Shown: positions 25,301-33,444, counted from the stretch's first letter. The stretch is 33,444 nt of DNA from Candidatus Omnitrophota bacterium (GCA_020346285.1 CP070780.1:968728-1002171), one strand, 5' to 3'. Numbers and translations: made by a program. The notes: generated by a model not told the origin, from the sequence alone.

Positions 25301-26442
25301 AAATAGTCAGTTGTCAAAGATAAGCCTTGTTCGTTATAAGCACCCTGTTCTACATAGGCTCTTCTTTGTAGATAGTCAAAAAGATTTGCTCTCCCGCCTT
25401 CAAAAGCTCTCTTTGCGCCTTTTATGAAATAATGGTAGTTTATCCACAAGGCTATTTTAATTGCTTTTTCAAGCTTTCCTCTGTCACTTGCGAGCATCGG
25501 ACAATAGGTTCTAAAGGCTACAGCCTGGGGGCTTTTGTCATTTGGATCGCAAGAAACATCATGAAGTAAAAGATTAAAATTCTTGTTATCCAGCCAAACT
25601 TTTGGACCTTGACAGAGTGAAAATACATACCAGAATCTTACTACTTCATTATAAAAAGCATATTTTCCGGTCGTAAGGTAGGCTGTTCTTTCCTCTTCTA
25701 AAGCTGTAATTACGCCTGCCGTCATACTCTGCCCGTGGCTTATGGGTATATGGCCACCGCCTTTGAAAAAACCGTTTGCGTTAACCCATTTTAATTCATG
25801 CCGCATTGACCCATACCAAAGACTTTCGCGGAGTCCTATGAATCTTCCATTTTCACCCTCAAAATATAAATTGTTTTCGGCAAGCTTTATATCTATTAAA
25901 TCAAATTGCGGATGCACTTGTAAGTACCATTTCCAAGGCTCGTATAGCGTTGCCCCATTCGGACGATCTATAGTCGTATCATATTGTACCAGGCGCGGAA
26001 AAGGAATTTCTCCTTCTTTAAGAGGGAAATCGCAGATTGCTCCACCATAAGATACATTGCCGCTCGGTCCTGATTTTTCGATAGATCTACCTATTATTTG
26101 CTGCGCTGTAGCCGGTATAAATTTTCTTTGTGTACTATCCTTCCTAATTAGTAACTGCGCAACCACCGCATTTTCGTCATACATAGCAGGCTCGGCGCCT
26201 AATTCATTTATGCTAATTTCGGGTTCTTCCTGTTGGACTAATTCAGCCGGTGACAAATTGCTGACATCTATAACATAGCCAAGCTTTGCCGACCCTCTCA
26301 TGTCGCTTTCAGTATCGCGCTGACACAAATCATGGTCGGACGCTAACGTTGCTCCGAGATTATCGTAGGCAAAAGAATTGGTTGTAAAAGAAAATATGAG
26401 AATTAAAAACACAGAAATAGTTTTTATAAATAGAGTTTTCAT
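22378..26442 (-). CDS. large exported protein with two circularly permuted triosephosphate isomerase barrels
   Basis: The 1354-aa protein has a signal peptide (MKTLFIKTISVFLILIFSFT, cleavage after SFA at 25). Residues 26-515 are unrecognised. From 518 there are triosephosphate isomerase pieces in the order strands 3-8, strands 1-2, strands 3-8, strands 1-2, in tandem. The first 3-8 piece has His557 (GHVDTR) and Glu657 (YEPIW), but loop 6 is WPAVTD instead of WAIGTG. The second is intact: GHSETRR (His863), YEPIWAIGTG (Glu962), YGGSVKPEN, IGGASLKAESF. NWK lysines are at 758 and 1063. A 20-residue insert follows each catalytic His. The C-terminal 230 residues are unrecognised. The start at 26442 has AAGGA upstream; an upstream ATG at 26478 lacks one. 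An exported TPI barrel is very unusual. Function is unknown. Confidence 0.85.
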   Translation of the reverse strand: MKTLFIKTISVFLILIFSFTTNSFAYDNLGATLASDHDLCQRDTESDMRGSAKLGYVIDVSNLSPAELVQQEEPEISINELGAEPAMYDENAVVAQLLIRKDSTQRKFIPATAQQIIGRSIEKSGPSGNVSYGGAICDFPLKEGEIPFPRLVQYDTTIDRPNGATLYEPWKWYLQVHPQFDLIDIKLAENNLYFEGENGRFIGLRESLWYGSMRHELKWVNANGFFKGGGHIPISHGQSMTAGVITALEEERTAYLTTGKYAFYNEVVRFWYVFSLCQGPKVWLDNKNFNLLLHDVSCDPNDKSPQAVAFRTYCPMLASDRGKLEKAIKIALWINYHYFIKGAKRAFEGGRANLFDYLQRRAYVEQGAYNEQGLSLTTDYLGGAENKIVHELRASGNLRSVIAPSFANMPDSQQKLCEVIASTLAEKYALEAVDIAKIVETLCAHFIHEEENVGVFWENISGENKTFRLPIRIGDNRYELQFSHAKKNEEKTKTHFATIDLKGVENEVIDISLLLQEPKVKVAVGAQGFSLEVGAHTTKVNPGHLAEAGITLSIVGHVDTRRVEVYERDEEGKIVPDAEGMPTVIGYTQGDTDEDINKKLKLAKEKGLKLTLYVGEPLRARKQGKQKEFVLKQLEKDLNEIDSAEEFKTLISAITYEPIWPAVTDEAATKEQAQRVCKAIREFIANKYNIDAAKNLKILYAGSVRPNNVKEYLWQPDINGVGIGRASFRVDSFIQIVEAAEEVAIETDRTPFILVNWKATEVGHEEGQRDNPELFKRRLAESNITRTEVAFFVQYPLLDRMNRMFEVAVPNVRETPLPIFLQEPKVKVTVGAQGFSTEVGAHTTRVNPGHLLEANIDQSLVGHSETRRVEVYEKDEEGKIVPDAEGMPTVIGYTQGDTDEDINKKLKLAKGKLETPLCCGEPLRIRKQGKQKEFVLKQLEKDLNEIDSAEEFKTLIPAIAYEPIWAIGTGETATPEQAQEMHAAIREFIRQKYGDETAKNLKILYGGSVKPENAITLLSQPDVGGALIGGASLKAESFTKIALVAEDISSRTGREFLIAANWKAEEETKRDKPEVFKRKLAESGVTRPEIAFFVQYPLLDRMNRMFEVAVPKFVRSEYTDKTFDNGLEEAKGELEKEKKELEKRLTEKAIDKPYALSIYVDDILKNGGIFGMVKTLKTGVLADGHIILYTEKKSKQNEDIQKLKKLIMATDNSINVHVVNKKDPIFATGGMKYTTDFNIMEILKQRSLYFLRQDIKSEGRSVDEKQMLAIFRGPLDHANRLASESRKLQVPLIVFDMVGYHSFAKAINEALRIRRDTSPSSQKVWWVILKPIKAVTEEGIENFKRYISEVLTRA

Positions 26443-26507
26443 TATCTTTTTTCCTTTTTTACTTATCTTCAAAAACATTTTTTACTTTCGCTCAAAAGTT
26501 ACAAAAA

Positions 26508-26587
26508 TTATATCACAAATCGCTTTTTGAAGTGTCACAGTAATGTAAAATTTAGTTGGCTTTTTTATTCCTAATTCGGATTGGGTT
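26508..26587 (-). promoter_or_regulatory. promoter of the 1354-aa gene with the shared upstream block
   Basis: On the minus strand an extended -10, TGATATAAT (26508-26516), lies 19-20 nt downstream of TGTGACA. The upstream block TTAGGAATAAAAAAGCCAAC to TTTTACATTACTGTGACA (26533-26587) is nearly the same as the one at 20935-20985. The predicted start is about 60 nt before the ATG; no riboswitch fits in this leader. Confidence 0.6.
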
Positions 26588-26619
26588 ATCTACGGAAGGT
26601 GTGCACTGGAAGTGTTCTT

Positions 26620-26659
26620 GTGTTCTTGTACCGTTTCGTTGTGTTCTTGTACCGTTTCG
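26620..26659. repeat. 21-bp-period tandem repeat in a gene-free stretch
   Basis: GTGTTCTTGTACCGTTTCG occurs at 26620-26638 and 26641-26659, with a partial copy just before. The surrounding region 26588-26940 has no gene I can support. It holds REP-like words (AAAAAGGGACACTTCTAAATT on the minus strand) and a hairpin CTGCAACA-GCT-TGTTGCAG at 26811-26829. Confidence 0.7.
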
Positions 26660-26864
26660 GAATTCCCATTCAACCTGTCCCTGGTTCTGAATTTAGAAGT
26701 GTCCCTTTTTGAACTTTTTTTAAAAGAATATGCAGACCCGCAACAAACTGCTATGCAATTTGGCGGGATCCCGTAGAAATTTATCCGGAGAATCTTCATA
26801 CGGGACAAATCTGCAACAGCTTGTTGCAGAAATTCCTACGCTGGAAATGTTAAGAAAGGGGCTA

Positions 26865-26893
26865 ACTTGAGGTCGCAATTTGCGATATCAAGT
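26865..26893. repeat. inverted repeat related to the one at 22277
   Basis: ACTTGA..TCGCAA-T-TTGCGA..TCAAGT forms two perfect 6-bp arms. Its core GAGGTCGCAATTTGCGA is like the hairpin after the 39-codon gene. It is probably a second member of one dispersed family. Confidence 0.6.
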
Positions 26894-26940
26894 TGGGGTG
26901 CGGTCGGCGCTCGCTCGCTTCAAGTCCTGACTAAGTCATA

Positions 26941-26989
26941 AGTTAGTCAAAAAGCCCTGCATTAAAAATGCAGGGCTTTTTGACTAACT
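26941..26989. terminator. perfect 23-bp stem, bidirectional terminator after tRNA-Arg
   Basis: The arms at 26941-26963 and 26967-26989 are exact reverse complements around AAA. The GC core GCCCTGCATT is flanked by AAAAA/TTTTT, so either strand yields a stem and a T-run. It lies 2 nt beyond the 3' end of tRNA-Arg on the minus strand and should end that transcript. Confidence 0.85.
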
Positions 26990-26991
26990 GG

Positions 26992-27065
26992 CGCGCCCGG
27001 GAGGGATTGAACCTCCAACCTGCTGGTTCGAAGCCAGCCACTCTATCCAGTTGAGCTACGGGCGC
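26992..27065 (-). tRNA. tRNA-Arg (anticodon TCG)
   Basis: The minus-strand gene has acceptor GCGCCCG/CGGGCGC, an anticodon arm GCTGG-CTTCGAA-CCAGC giving TCG, and T arm GGAGG-TTCAATC-CCTCC. The discriminator is G and no CCA is encoded. A broken copy of its 5' part lies 20 nt upstream, and a strong terminator lies directly downstream. Confidence 0.94.
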
Positions 27066-27085
27066 ATGACTTTTTATATATTAAC

Positions 27086-27139
27086 CCAGCCACTCCCTGC
27101 CTGCCGGCAGGCAGGTATCCAGTTGAGCTACGGGCGCAT
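27086..27139 (-). pseudogene. tRNA-Arg 5' fragment split by a 20-bp palindrome
   Basis: A 34-nt stretch of the intact tRNA gene and its 5' edge (27034-27067) is repeated here, as 27086-27095 and 27116-27139. Exactly between the parts sits CCTGCCTGCCGGCAGGCAGG (27096-27115). In tRNA terms the insertion is between the D loop and the D stem 3' strand. The fragment lacks the anticodon loop, T arm and 3' acceptor half and cannot make a tRNA. Confidence 0.85.
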
Positions 27140-27140
27140 T

Positions 27141-27326
27141 CTAAAACCGTATAAAGAAATCAACAAACGGGTTATCCGCTTCTCGCTGAATCTTCTTATA
27201 ATGGTAGCTTATTGACGCAAGCGTTATTCCGGCCATAATAAGGAATGCCGCTACGATCATCGAAAGAAGCGCAGGAAACATTACTATGAGAATACCTACG
27301 ATAATGAAAACTATCCCTATTATCAT
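27141..27326 (-). CDS. small two-helix membrane protein, DUF3096-like
   Basis: This 61-aa protein has two hydrophobic helices (about 2-20 and 22-43) and a short basic-then-acidic tail (SYHYKKIQREADNPFVDFF). The repeated pattern IIGIVFIIVGILIVMFPALL resembles DUF3096 family proteins, which have no known function. The start has an ideal AGGAGG six nt upstream. It lies downstream of the DUF1846 gene and ends 2 nt before the tRNA-Arg fragment. Function unknown. Confidence 0.7.
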   Translation of the reverse strand: MIIGIVFIIVGILIVMFPALLSMIVAAFLIMAGITLASISYHYKKIQREADNPFVDFFIRF

Positions 27327-27356
27327 TCAGTGCCTCCTGTCGGTAATTTATTCCAT

Positions 27357-27380
27357 CCCCAACCGGCAAGCCGGGTGGGG
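27357..27380. repeat. GC-rich hairpin after the DUF1846 gene
   Basis: On the minus strand CCCCACCCGGC-TT-GCCGGTTGGGG forms an 11-bp stem with one mismatch, 7 nt after the DUF1846 stop codon. No T-run follows, so it is a weak terminator at best, or an mRNA-end stabiliser. Confidence 0.5.
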
Positions 27381-27387
27381 AATATTT

Positions 27388-28905
27388 TTATGCCACAAAA
27401 AGCGCTTTGGTGGAAAAGTTGGGGTCGCTTGTAAGATTAACTCCCAGTTGCCTTAAACCTGCCTCGTCTCCGGGGGTAGGAATATGGGTTATGTGCGCCT
27501 CGCATCCCTTAAGCTCTTGCAGCTTCTTCATAGCCAACTGTGCGGTCGGATTATTGGCGGCGCTTATGCTAAGAGCTGTGAGGGCTTCTTCCAAATCCAG
27601 GCTTACATTTTTCGCGCCGGAAATGTTTTTCTTAAGCTTTCCTATCGATTCTATGGTAAGGGGCGATAATAAATGAATTTCGTCGGGAATTTTTGCCAAT
27701 CCCTTTATGGCATTTAAAACAAGGCTTGACGCCGCATGCATTAAGGATGAATTTTTTCCCGTAACAACGGAGCCGTCTTTTAACTCTATTGCCGCCCCGC
27801 AGAAGATTCCCTCGTTTCCTTTTTTCTTTTTTCGCGCTCCCACGGCAGCTTTTCGCGCCGGCTTAACTACCCTTCTTTGTTCGGGCCGAAGGCCAAGCTC
27901 TTTCATTATAAACTTCGACCTGTTCAGGGTTTCTTTATCCACGACACCCATAGCATATTCGCACAAAGACCTGAAATACCTTCTTATTATCTCTTCTTTT
28001 GCCGCTTGCCTGGCAACTTTATCATTTATAATTCCGAAACCGGCCCGGTTTACGCCCATATCCGTCGGAGATTTATAAAATGACTTACCCCCCGTTATCC
28101 TCTCCAATATGCGCTTAAGAAGAGGGAAGGCATCCACGTCGCGGTTATAATTAATCGCTGTCTTCTTATAGGCCTTGAGATGAAAAGGGTCTACAAGATT
28201 AAAATCCTTCAGGTCCGCCGTAGCCGCTTCGTATGCCACGTTTGCAGGGTGTTTAAGCGGCAGATTCCATATGGGAAAAGTTTCAAATTTGGCGAAACCT
28301 GCGTTTACTCCCCTTTTGTATTCATGATAAAGCTGGGAAAGGCACGTAGCGAGCTTTCCGCTCCCGGGGCCGGGGCCCGTAACGACAACCAATGGCTTTT
28401 TAGTTTTAATATAACTATTCGCCCCGTAGCCTTTATCGCTTACAATCAAATCCACGTCTTGCGGATAACCTTTTGTAAAGCGATGCGTATATACTTTTAT
28501 ATTCCTGCGCTCGAGTTTACTTTTAAATATTTTTGTCGCCGGCTGGTTATCGAAACGCGTTATTACAACAGCTGCTATATCAATCCCCCGTTCCCTCAAG
28601 TCGTCAATCAGTTTAAGGGTATCGACGTCATAGGTAATTCCGAAATCCGCCCTTACTTTTTTTCTTTCGATATCGCCGGCATAGATACAAAGTATGATAT
28701 CGGCTTTATCTTTCAATTCCTGCAAAAGGTGCATCTTCACGTTCGGGTCAAACCCGGGTAAAATCCGCGAGGCATGGTAGTCAAAGATAATCTTCCCGCC
28801 GAATTCAAGATATAGTTTATTATTAAACCTCTTGACCCTTTTTAAAATAGCCCGGGTCTGCTCTTTCAGGTATTTCTCGTTATCGAAGGCTATTTTTTTT
28901 GTCAT
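27388..28905 (-). CDS. DUF1846 (UPF0371) family protein
   Basis: The 505-aa protein matches DUF1846 across its length: [20 protein letters not shown] at the start, [46 protein letters not shown] and [13 protein letters not shown] Gly-rich loop [17 protein letters not shown] (174-190) looks like a phosphate-binding loop. GVNRAGFGI follows about 130 residues later. A Lys/Arg-rich linker (about 365-385) splits the two halves. The structure of one member is known but the activity is not. A 14-codon upstream extension is less likely because it would overlap purL. It starts 7 nt after purL and so may belong to the purine/pyrimidine transcript. Confidence 0.88.
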   Translation of the reverse strand: MTKKIAFDNEKYLKEQTRAILKRVKRFNNKLYLEFGGKIIFDYHASRILPGFDPNVKMHLLQELKDKADIILCIYAGDIERKKVRADFGITYDVDTLKLIDDLRERGIDIAAVVITRFDNQPATKIFKSKLERRNIKVYTHRFTKGYPQDVDLIVSDKGYGANSYIKTKKPLVVVTGPGPGSGKLATCLSQLYHEYKRGVNAGFAKFETFPIWNLPLKHPANVAYEAATADLKDFNLVDPFHLKAYKKTAINYNRDVDAFPLLKRILERITGGKSFYKSPTDMGVNRAGFGIINDKVARQAAKEEIIRRYFRSLCEYAMGVVDKETLNRSKFIMKELGLRPEQRRVVKPARKAAVGARKKKKGNEGIFCGAAIELKDGSVVTGKNSSLMHAASSLVLNAIKGLAKIPDEIHLLSPLTIESIGKLKKNISGAKNVSLDLEEALTALSISAANNPTAQLAMKKLQELKGCEAHITHIPTPGDEAGLRQLGVNLTSDPNFSTKALFVA

Positions 28906-28912
28906 AATTTTT

Positions 28913-31147
28913 TTAGAGCCGGGAGGGAATCGCGTTTCTCCACGCATCGCTAAGCGATTTAACCGGTAGGTCCAAAATCATCTTTTCCCCTTCGCTAACG
29001 GTTAGCTTATCTCCCCCAACATTTCCCAGCACCCGGCATGAAACAGAATGCTGTTTTGCTATCTTCTCAAGACGAGCCAAATCATCTTTGCTAACCGAAA
29101 CCACTATCCTGGAAGGCGCTTCACCGAAAAGAATTTCGTCTGTCCTTATACCGCTGCTTCTCTGCTCATCGAGTTTTATGGCGCAGCCCGGCATCTCTGC
29201 GGAATTTGTAATACATGATTCGGCCAGCGTTACGGCCAGCCCTCCTTCCGAGCAATCATGGGCGGATTTGATTATGCCCGATTCAATCGCTTCAAGGCAC
29301 GCTTCCTGGACAGCTTTCTCCTTATCGATATCTATCGAGGGATTGCCGTTTTTCTTTTTGTGGATTAAATACAGGTATTCACTGCCCGAAAGGTCGGCTG
29401 TATTTTCACCCAGAAGAACTATCAAATCGCCTTCGTTCTTAAAATCCTGGGTAACATGCTTGTCCGCATCTTTTATCAGGCCAACCATGCCTACCATCGG
29501 TGTCGGGTCTACGGCCCCTTTAGGGTTTTCGTTATAAAAGCTTGCGTTACCGCTTATAACAGGCGTATCTAAAACAGCGCATGCCTTTGAAAGGCCTTCT
29601 ATGCACTTTTTAAACTGCCAGTAGTTCCCGGGCTTCATCGGATTTCCAAAATTGAGCCCGTCGGTAATGGCCAGCGGCCTTCCGCCGGTGCAAACTATGT
29701 TCCGGGCAGCTTCCGCCACAGCCATCATGGCCCCGTTATAAGGATTCAGGTAACAGTACCTGCCGTTGCAATCCACGCTTATAGCCAATGCCTTTTTTGT
29801 CCCCTTGATTTTAATTACGGCGGCATCGGAACCCGCCCCTACCATTACCGTGTCTTTATCGATACCTGTGAATTTTTTATAGGCGGATTCCTTGCTTGCG
29901 ATTGTAGGAGAATCCAAAAGCTGCAATAATACTTTATTCAAGGAGTCCGGCATTTTTATCGAATTCCTGTCGAGATGTTGTGCTTCTTTAAGGTAAGAAG
30001 GTTCCTTTGTTTCCCTGTCGTAAAGAGGTGCCTTTTTTGTAAGGGCGTCGGCTAAAATCTCGCATACCACATTGCCGTTTTCCTTAACCCTCATCATTTT
30101 ATCGTCTGTAACCCGGCCGATTTTAACGGCGTTTATGTTCCATTTTTTTAATATAGCAAGGGCTTCTTCTTCTTTGCCGTCTTTTAAAATGGCGAGCATC
30201 CTTTCCTGGGATTCCGACAGCAGAATCTCGTAGGCCGTCATGCCTTTTTCCCTCTGCGGAACCAGCGCAACGTCTATTTCTATGCCCGTTCCGCTTCTCG
30301 AAGCCGTCTCGCACGAAGAACACGTAAGCCCTGCCGCGCCCATATCCTGCATGCCGACAACGAGGCCTTTTTCTATCAATTCGAGGCATGCCTCCCGCAG
30401 GCGTTTTCCCAGCTCGGCATCGCCTATGGCAACCGCGCTTTTGGCGGAAGCGGATTCCTCGGTTATCTCCTGCGAAGCAAAGCTCGCTCCGCCGACACCG
30501 TCCCTGCCCGTATCTCCTCCTATATAATATACGGGGTTCCCGACACCGTATGCCGTGCCCCTCACGATATTTTTGTGATTCACTATCCCTACAACGAAAG
30601 CGTTGACCAAAGGATTGCCCTCGTAACTTTCGTCAAAGTAGGTATCGCCGCCGACCGCGTTAACTTCCGCTGTATTGGCATAATGAGCGAGGCCGCGAAT
30701 TACCTCTTTAAATAAAAATTTAACCTTTTCATTATCCAGGCTTCCGAAGCGAAGCGCCCCGAGGCCCGCGACAGGCCTTGCCCCGATCGTAAATATGTCT
30801 CTCAAGCAACCTCCTATACCCGTAGCGGAGGCCTCAAACGGCTCTACGGCCGAGGGGTGATTGTGAGATTCTATCTTAAATGCGACTCCCAGGCCGTCTC
30901 CTATATCAACGATACCGGAATTTTCTTCTCCGGCGCCCACCAGTACATGCTTGCCCTTGGTGGGAAATAGTTTAAAAAGTTTTCTTGAATTTTTGTAGCT
31001 GCAGTGCTCTGACCACATAGCCGAAAAAACACCGAGCTCGGTAAAATTGGGTTCGCGGCCCATTAATTCCTTTATTTTATTAAATTCCTCTTCGGTAAGG
31101 CCCATTTCTTTTGCCAGTTCCGCATTAACCATAACCGCTGTCTCCAT
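28913..31147 (-). CDS. purL: phosphoribosylformylglycinamidine synthase subunit PurL
   Basis: PurL makes FGAM from FGAR, ATP and ammonia (supplied by PurQ with PurS) in purine synthesis. The 744-aa length is that of the small PurL, not the 1300-aa fused type. Motifs include [14 protein letters not shown] with His48, [47 protein letters not shown] and [22 protein letters not shown] is well spaced before the ATG. The first 23 nt overlap the 3' end of carB, because the carB frame runs through an inserted palindrome. DUF1846 follows 7 nt later. purS and purQ are not in the window. Confidence 0.97.
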   Translation of the reverse strand: METAVMVNAELAKEMGLTEEEFNKIKELMGREPNFTELGVFSAMWSEHCSYKNSRKLFKLFPTKGKHVLVGAGEENSGIVDIGDGLGVAFKIESHNHPSAVEPFEASATGIGGCLRDIFTIGARPVAGLGALRFGSLDNEKVKFLFKEVIRGLAHYANTAEVNAVGGDTYFDESYEGNPLVNAFVVGIVNHKNIVRGTAYGVGNPVYYIGGDTGRDGVGGASFASQEITEESASAKSAVAIGDAELGKRLREACLELIEKGLVVGMQDMGAAGLTCSSCETASRSGTGIEIDVALVPQREKGMTAYEILLSESQERMLAILKDGKEEEALAILKKWNINAVKIGRVTDDKMMRVKENGNVVCEILADALTKKAPLYDRETKEPSYLKEAQHLDRNSIKMPDSLNKVLLQLLDSPTIASKESAYKKFTGIDKDTVMVGAGSDAAVIKIKGTKKALAISVDCNGRYCYLNPYNGAMMAVAEAARNIVCTGGRPLAITDGLNFGNPMKPGNYWQFKKCIEGLSKACAVLDTPVISGNASFYNENPKGAVDPTPMVGMVGLIKDADKHVTQDFKNEGDLIVLLGENTADLSGSEYLYLIHKKKNGNPSIDIDKEKAVQEACLEAIESGIIKSAHDCSEGGLAVTLAESCITNSAEMPGCAIKLDEQRSSGIRTDEILFGEAPSRIVVSVSKDDLARLEKIAKQHSVSCRVLGNVGGDKLTVSEGEKMILDLPVKSLSDAWRNAIPSRL

Positions 31148-33443
31148 TACAACTTCCTCCTTGCCTGCCGGCGGGCAGGCCTTTTTTATTTCCTGTTTCT
31201 ACGCACTGCTCACGTCTTGAAAGACACTTATAATAATCCTGCAGAGATTTCGGTAAACTATTCGACTTGGTCATAGATTCGATACCCTCAACGCTGGCTC
31301 CGGCAGCCGTAAGCGAGGTAATATAAGGAATCTTGTGTTTTAACGCGCTCATACGAATATAACTATCATCATATTTGCTGCTGCGGCCGATAGGCGTATT
31401 AATAATAAGGTTTGTCTCTTTATTATTGATTGTATCGGCAATATTTGGCCTTCCCTCGTGCAACTTTTTTACCAGGGTGTTCTCTATTCCCCTCTCCCTT
31501 AGAAAGCGGCTTGTGCCTTCCGTGGCATAAATATTGAAACCGAGGCTCTTAATCTGCCTGGCAATGGGAAGTAAAGACCTTTTATCCTTATCGGCCACGG
31601 TAAGCAAAACATTTCCTTTTAAGGGAAGCTTGGTGCCCGCGGCTTCCTGTGCTTTATAAAAAGCCAATCCAAAAGTATCCGCTATTCCCATCACCTCTCC
31701 GGTAGCCTTCATTTCCGGCCCTAACAACGGGTCTACTTCCGGAAACATGTTGAACGGGAATACCGCTTCTTTCACTGCTACGTAAGGAAGTTTATGTTTT
31801 TTTAATTCGGGGAAGTTTGATATTTTTTTACCCAGCATTATCTCGGTTGCTATGCGCGCTATGGGGACTCCGGTCACCTTAGAAACAATCGGAACCGTAC
31901 GCGAAGCCCTTGGATTGGCTTCGAGTATATACACCGTATCGTTGCAGATAGCGTATTGTATATTTGTCAATCCTACGACCTTGAGTTCTTTTGCTATTTG
32001 TGCGGTATATTTTTCAATCGTCTCCAGGTGCTCTTTCTTAATGGTCCTCGTAGGAATAGCGCATGCGGAATCTCCCGAATGGACGCCTGCCAGTTCTATG
32101 TGCTCCATGACAGCTGCCACAAATGTATCCTCACCGTCAGAAAGGGCATCCACTTCCAGCTCAATGGCCTCTTCAAGAAAACGGTCAATCAGCATGGGGT
32201 GTTCCGGGCTTACCTTGATAGCTTTGATGGCGTAGTCCCGTAGCATGGCCTCATCATAGACAATTTCCATACCGCGGCCGCCCAGAACATACGACGGGCG
32301 CACCATAAGAGGGTATCCTATTCTTTTGGCAATGTTAATTGCTTCGTTCAGGGAACGCGCCGTGCCGCTTTCCGGCTGTGGAATCTTTAGCGCAATCATT
32401 TTCTCCCTGAAACGCTCTCTATCTTCCGCAAAATGAATACTCTCCGGCGTTGTGCCCAGGATATTCACGCCGTTATCTTTTAATTCCTTGGCAATATTTA
32501 ACGGGGTCTGCCCGCCGAACTGGACAATAACCCCTTCGGGTTTCTCCTTTTCATAAATAGTTAAAACATCTTCGACCGTAAGCGGCTCAAAATAAAGCTT
32601 ATTGGACGTGTCGTAATCGGTAGATACCGTCTCGGGATTGCAATTAACCATAATCGATTCGTATCCTTCGTCGCGCAGTGCAAATGCCGCGTGAACGCAG
32701 GTGTAGTCAAATTCGATACCCTGGCCGATTCTGTTGGGGCCTCCCCCCAAAATCAGGATCTTTTTATTCGGCGATACCGGAACCTTGTCTTCTCCTATAT
32801 AAGTGGAATAATAGTACGCTGCATTTTTAACACCGCTTACCGGAACCGCATCAAAACGCCCGTATTTGCCGATGTCAATTCTTCTTTTTCTGACGACGTT
32901 TTCCTTTACATTAAAAAGCCCTGCCAGGTAACGGTCTGAAAAGCCGTATTCTTTTGCTTTCGCCAGTTTTTCGTCGGGAAGTTTTTTCCAGGGGTATGTA
33001 AGAAGCTCTTTCTCAAGCTCCACAAGGTCTTTCATCTCATTAATAAACCAGCGGCCTATATACGTCAATTTGTAAAGTTCCTCTACGCCTGCGCCTTTTC
33101 GTTGCGCCTCATACATCATGAAGATGCGTTCGCTCGAGGGTGTCGCAAGGCGTTCTTTCAGCCTTTCCAGCGAAAGCGTTTTAAAATCTTTTGCCCCGCC
33201 CAAACCGTATCGCTTTATTTCAAGTGAGCGTATGGATTTCTGGAAGGCCTCTTTGAATGTTTTTCCTATGCTCATAACCTCTCCGACGGCCCTCATCTGG
33301 GTGCCTAAAACATCCTTGGCCTGAGGAAATTTCTCAAAAGCCCATCGGGCGAATTTAATGACGACGTAATCTCCCCACGGCTCGTATTTTTCCAGGGTGC
33401 CTTTTCTCCAGTAAGGAATTTCATCCATGGTTATTCCGGCGGC
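31125..33443 (-). CDS. carB: carbamoyl-phosphate synthase large subunit, C-terminal part
   Basis: CarB makes carbamoyl phosphate from bicarbonate, ATP and ammonia for pyrimidines and arginine. The gene enters from outside the window; 772 codons are visible. Seen in order: the end of the first half (DEIPYWRKGT), an oligomerisation region, the second ATP-grasp (LILGGGPNRIGQG, MVNCNPETVSTDYDTS, PLMVRPSYVLGGRGMEIVYD, YILEANPRASRTVPIVSK) and the MGS-like allosteric domain (LLTVADKDKRS). The normal end is near KSLQDYYK. After it come about 25 extra residues with LPAGRQG, coded by a GC-rich palindrome, which carry the frame into purL. Confidence 0.96.
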   Translation of the reverse strand, partial: AAGITMDEIPYWRKGTLEKYEPWGDYVVIKFARWAFEKFPQAKDVLGTQMRAVGEVMSIGKTFKEAFQKSIRSLEIKRYGLGGAKDFKTLSLERLKERLATPSSERIFMMYEAQRKGAGVEELYKLTYIGRWFINEMKDLVELEKELLTYPWKKLPDEKLAKAKEYGFSDRYLAGLFNVKENVVRKRRIDIGKYGRFDAVPVSGVKNAAYYYSTYIGEDKVPVSPNKKILILGGGPNRIGQGIEFDYTCVHAAFALRDEGYESIMVNCNPETVSTDYDTSNKLYFEPLTVEDVLTIYEKEKPEGVIVQFGGQTPLNIAKELKDNGVNILGTTPESIHFAEDRERFREKMIALKIPQPESGTARSLNEAINIAKRIGYPLMVRPSYVLGGRGMEIVYDEAMLRDYAIKAIKVSPEHPMLIDRFLEEAIELEVDALSDGEDTFVAAVMEHIELAGVHSGDSACAIPTRTIKKEHLETIEKYTAQIAKELKVVGLTNIQYAICNDTVYILEANPRASRTVPIVSKVTGVPIARIATEIMLGKKISNFPELKKHKLPYVAVKEAVFPFNMFPEVDPLLGPEMKATGEVMGIADTFGLAFYKAQEAAGTKLPLKGNVLLTVADKDKRSLLPIARQIKSLGFNIYATEGTSRFLRERGIENTLVKKLHEGRPNIADTINNKETNLIINTPIGRSSKYDDSYIRMSALKHKIPYITSLTAAGASVEGIESMTKSNSLPKSLQDYYKCLSRREQCVETGNKKGLPAGRQGGSCNGDSGYG
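31161..31180. repeat. variant GC-rich palindrome at the carB/purL junction
   Basis: TTGCCTGCCGGCGGGCAGGC is a near copy of the 20-bp palindrome at 6965 and 27096. It lies within the carB tail, where it is translated as LPAGRQ, and just upstream of the purL ribosome-binding site. Confidence 0.8.
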
Positions 33444-33444
33444 A

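Noticed and set aside
26590-26808. 72-codon open frame on minus
   Set aside because: It covers the 21-bp tandem repeat and REP-like words, has no ribosome-binding site and no family resemblance; chance frame.

Overview
The window looks like a chromosomal contig from an uncultured Candidatus Omnitrophota (OP3)-type Gram-negative bacterium. This is inference from gene content: LptF/LptG-type lipopolysaccharide exporters imply an outer membrane. A DUF5674 gene, long secreted proteins of unknown function and many short GC-rich palindromes (one reads LPAGRQG when it enters a reading frame) fit what is reported for Omnitrophota and candidate-phyla genomes. Nearly all genes are on the minus strand and read from right to left; one response-regulator pair is on plus.

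Right arm (27141-33444), in order of transcription: carB (5' part outside the window), purL, a DUF1846 protein and a small two-helix membrane protein. Then comes a tRNA-Arg fragment split by a 20-bp palindrome, the intact tRNA-Arg(TCG), and a perfect 23-bp terminator stem.

Accessory centre (16059-26990): two large exported proteins flank a response regulator, a 39-residue membrane peptide and an XRE-type regulator. The 1354-aa protein carries two triosephosphate-isomerase barrels in a circularly permuted tandem order. The 1542-aa protein has an ADP-ribosyltransferase-like segment and an HEFWH zinc-peptidase motif. Its leader contains a GEMM-I cyclic-di-GMP riboswitch followed by an intrinsic terminator. 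Both large genes share an approximately 50-bp block just upstream of their predicted -10 boxes, so they are probably co-regulated. This is the most novel part of the window.

Middle-left (13800-15900): a DUF5674 gene plus partner, dtd, tRNA-Leu(TAG), tRNA-Lys(CTT), a small gene whose stop codon lies inside tRNA-Gly, and tRNA-Gly(GCC).

Left arm (1-13775) is a dense housekeeping set: ptsN, yvcK-like, GH57 glucanotransferase, ptsH, ptsI; then phosphoglucose/phosphomannose isomerase, a sugar nucleotidyltransferase, metK, ahcY, pfkA, a class II aldolase-like gene, and two LptF/LptG genes. Many neighbours overlap as ATGA, TGATG or TAATG. The PTS proteins have no sugar permease in view and sit with yvcK and a glycan enzyme, so they probably serve regulation of carbon storage and glycolysis. 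The first Lpt gene is broken by an in-frame TAA.
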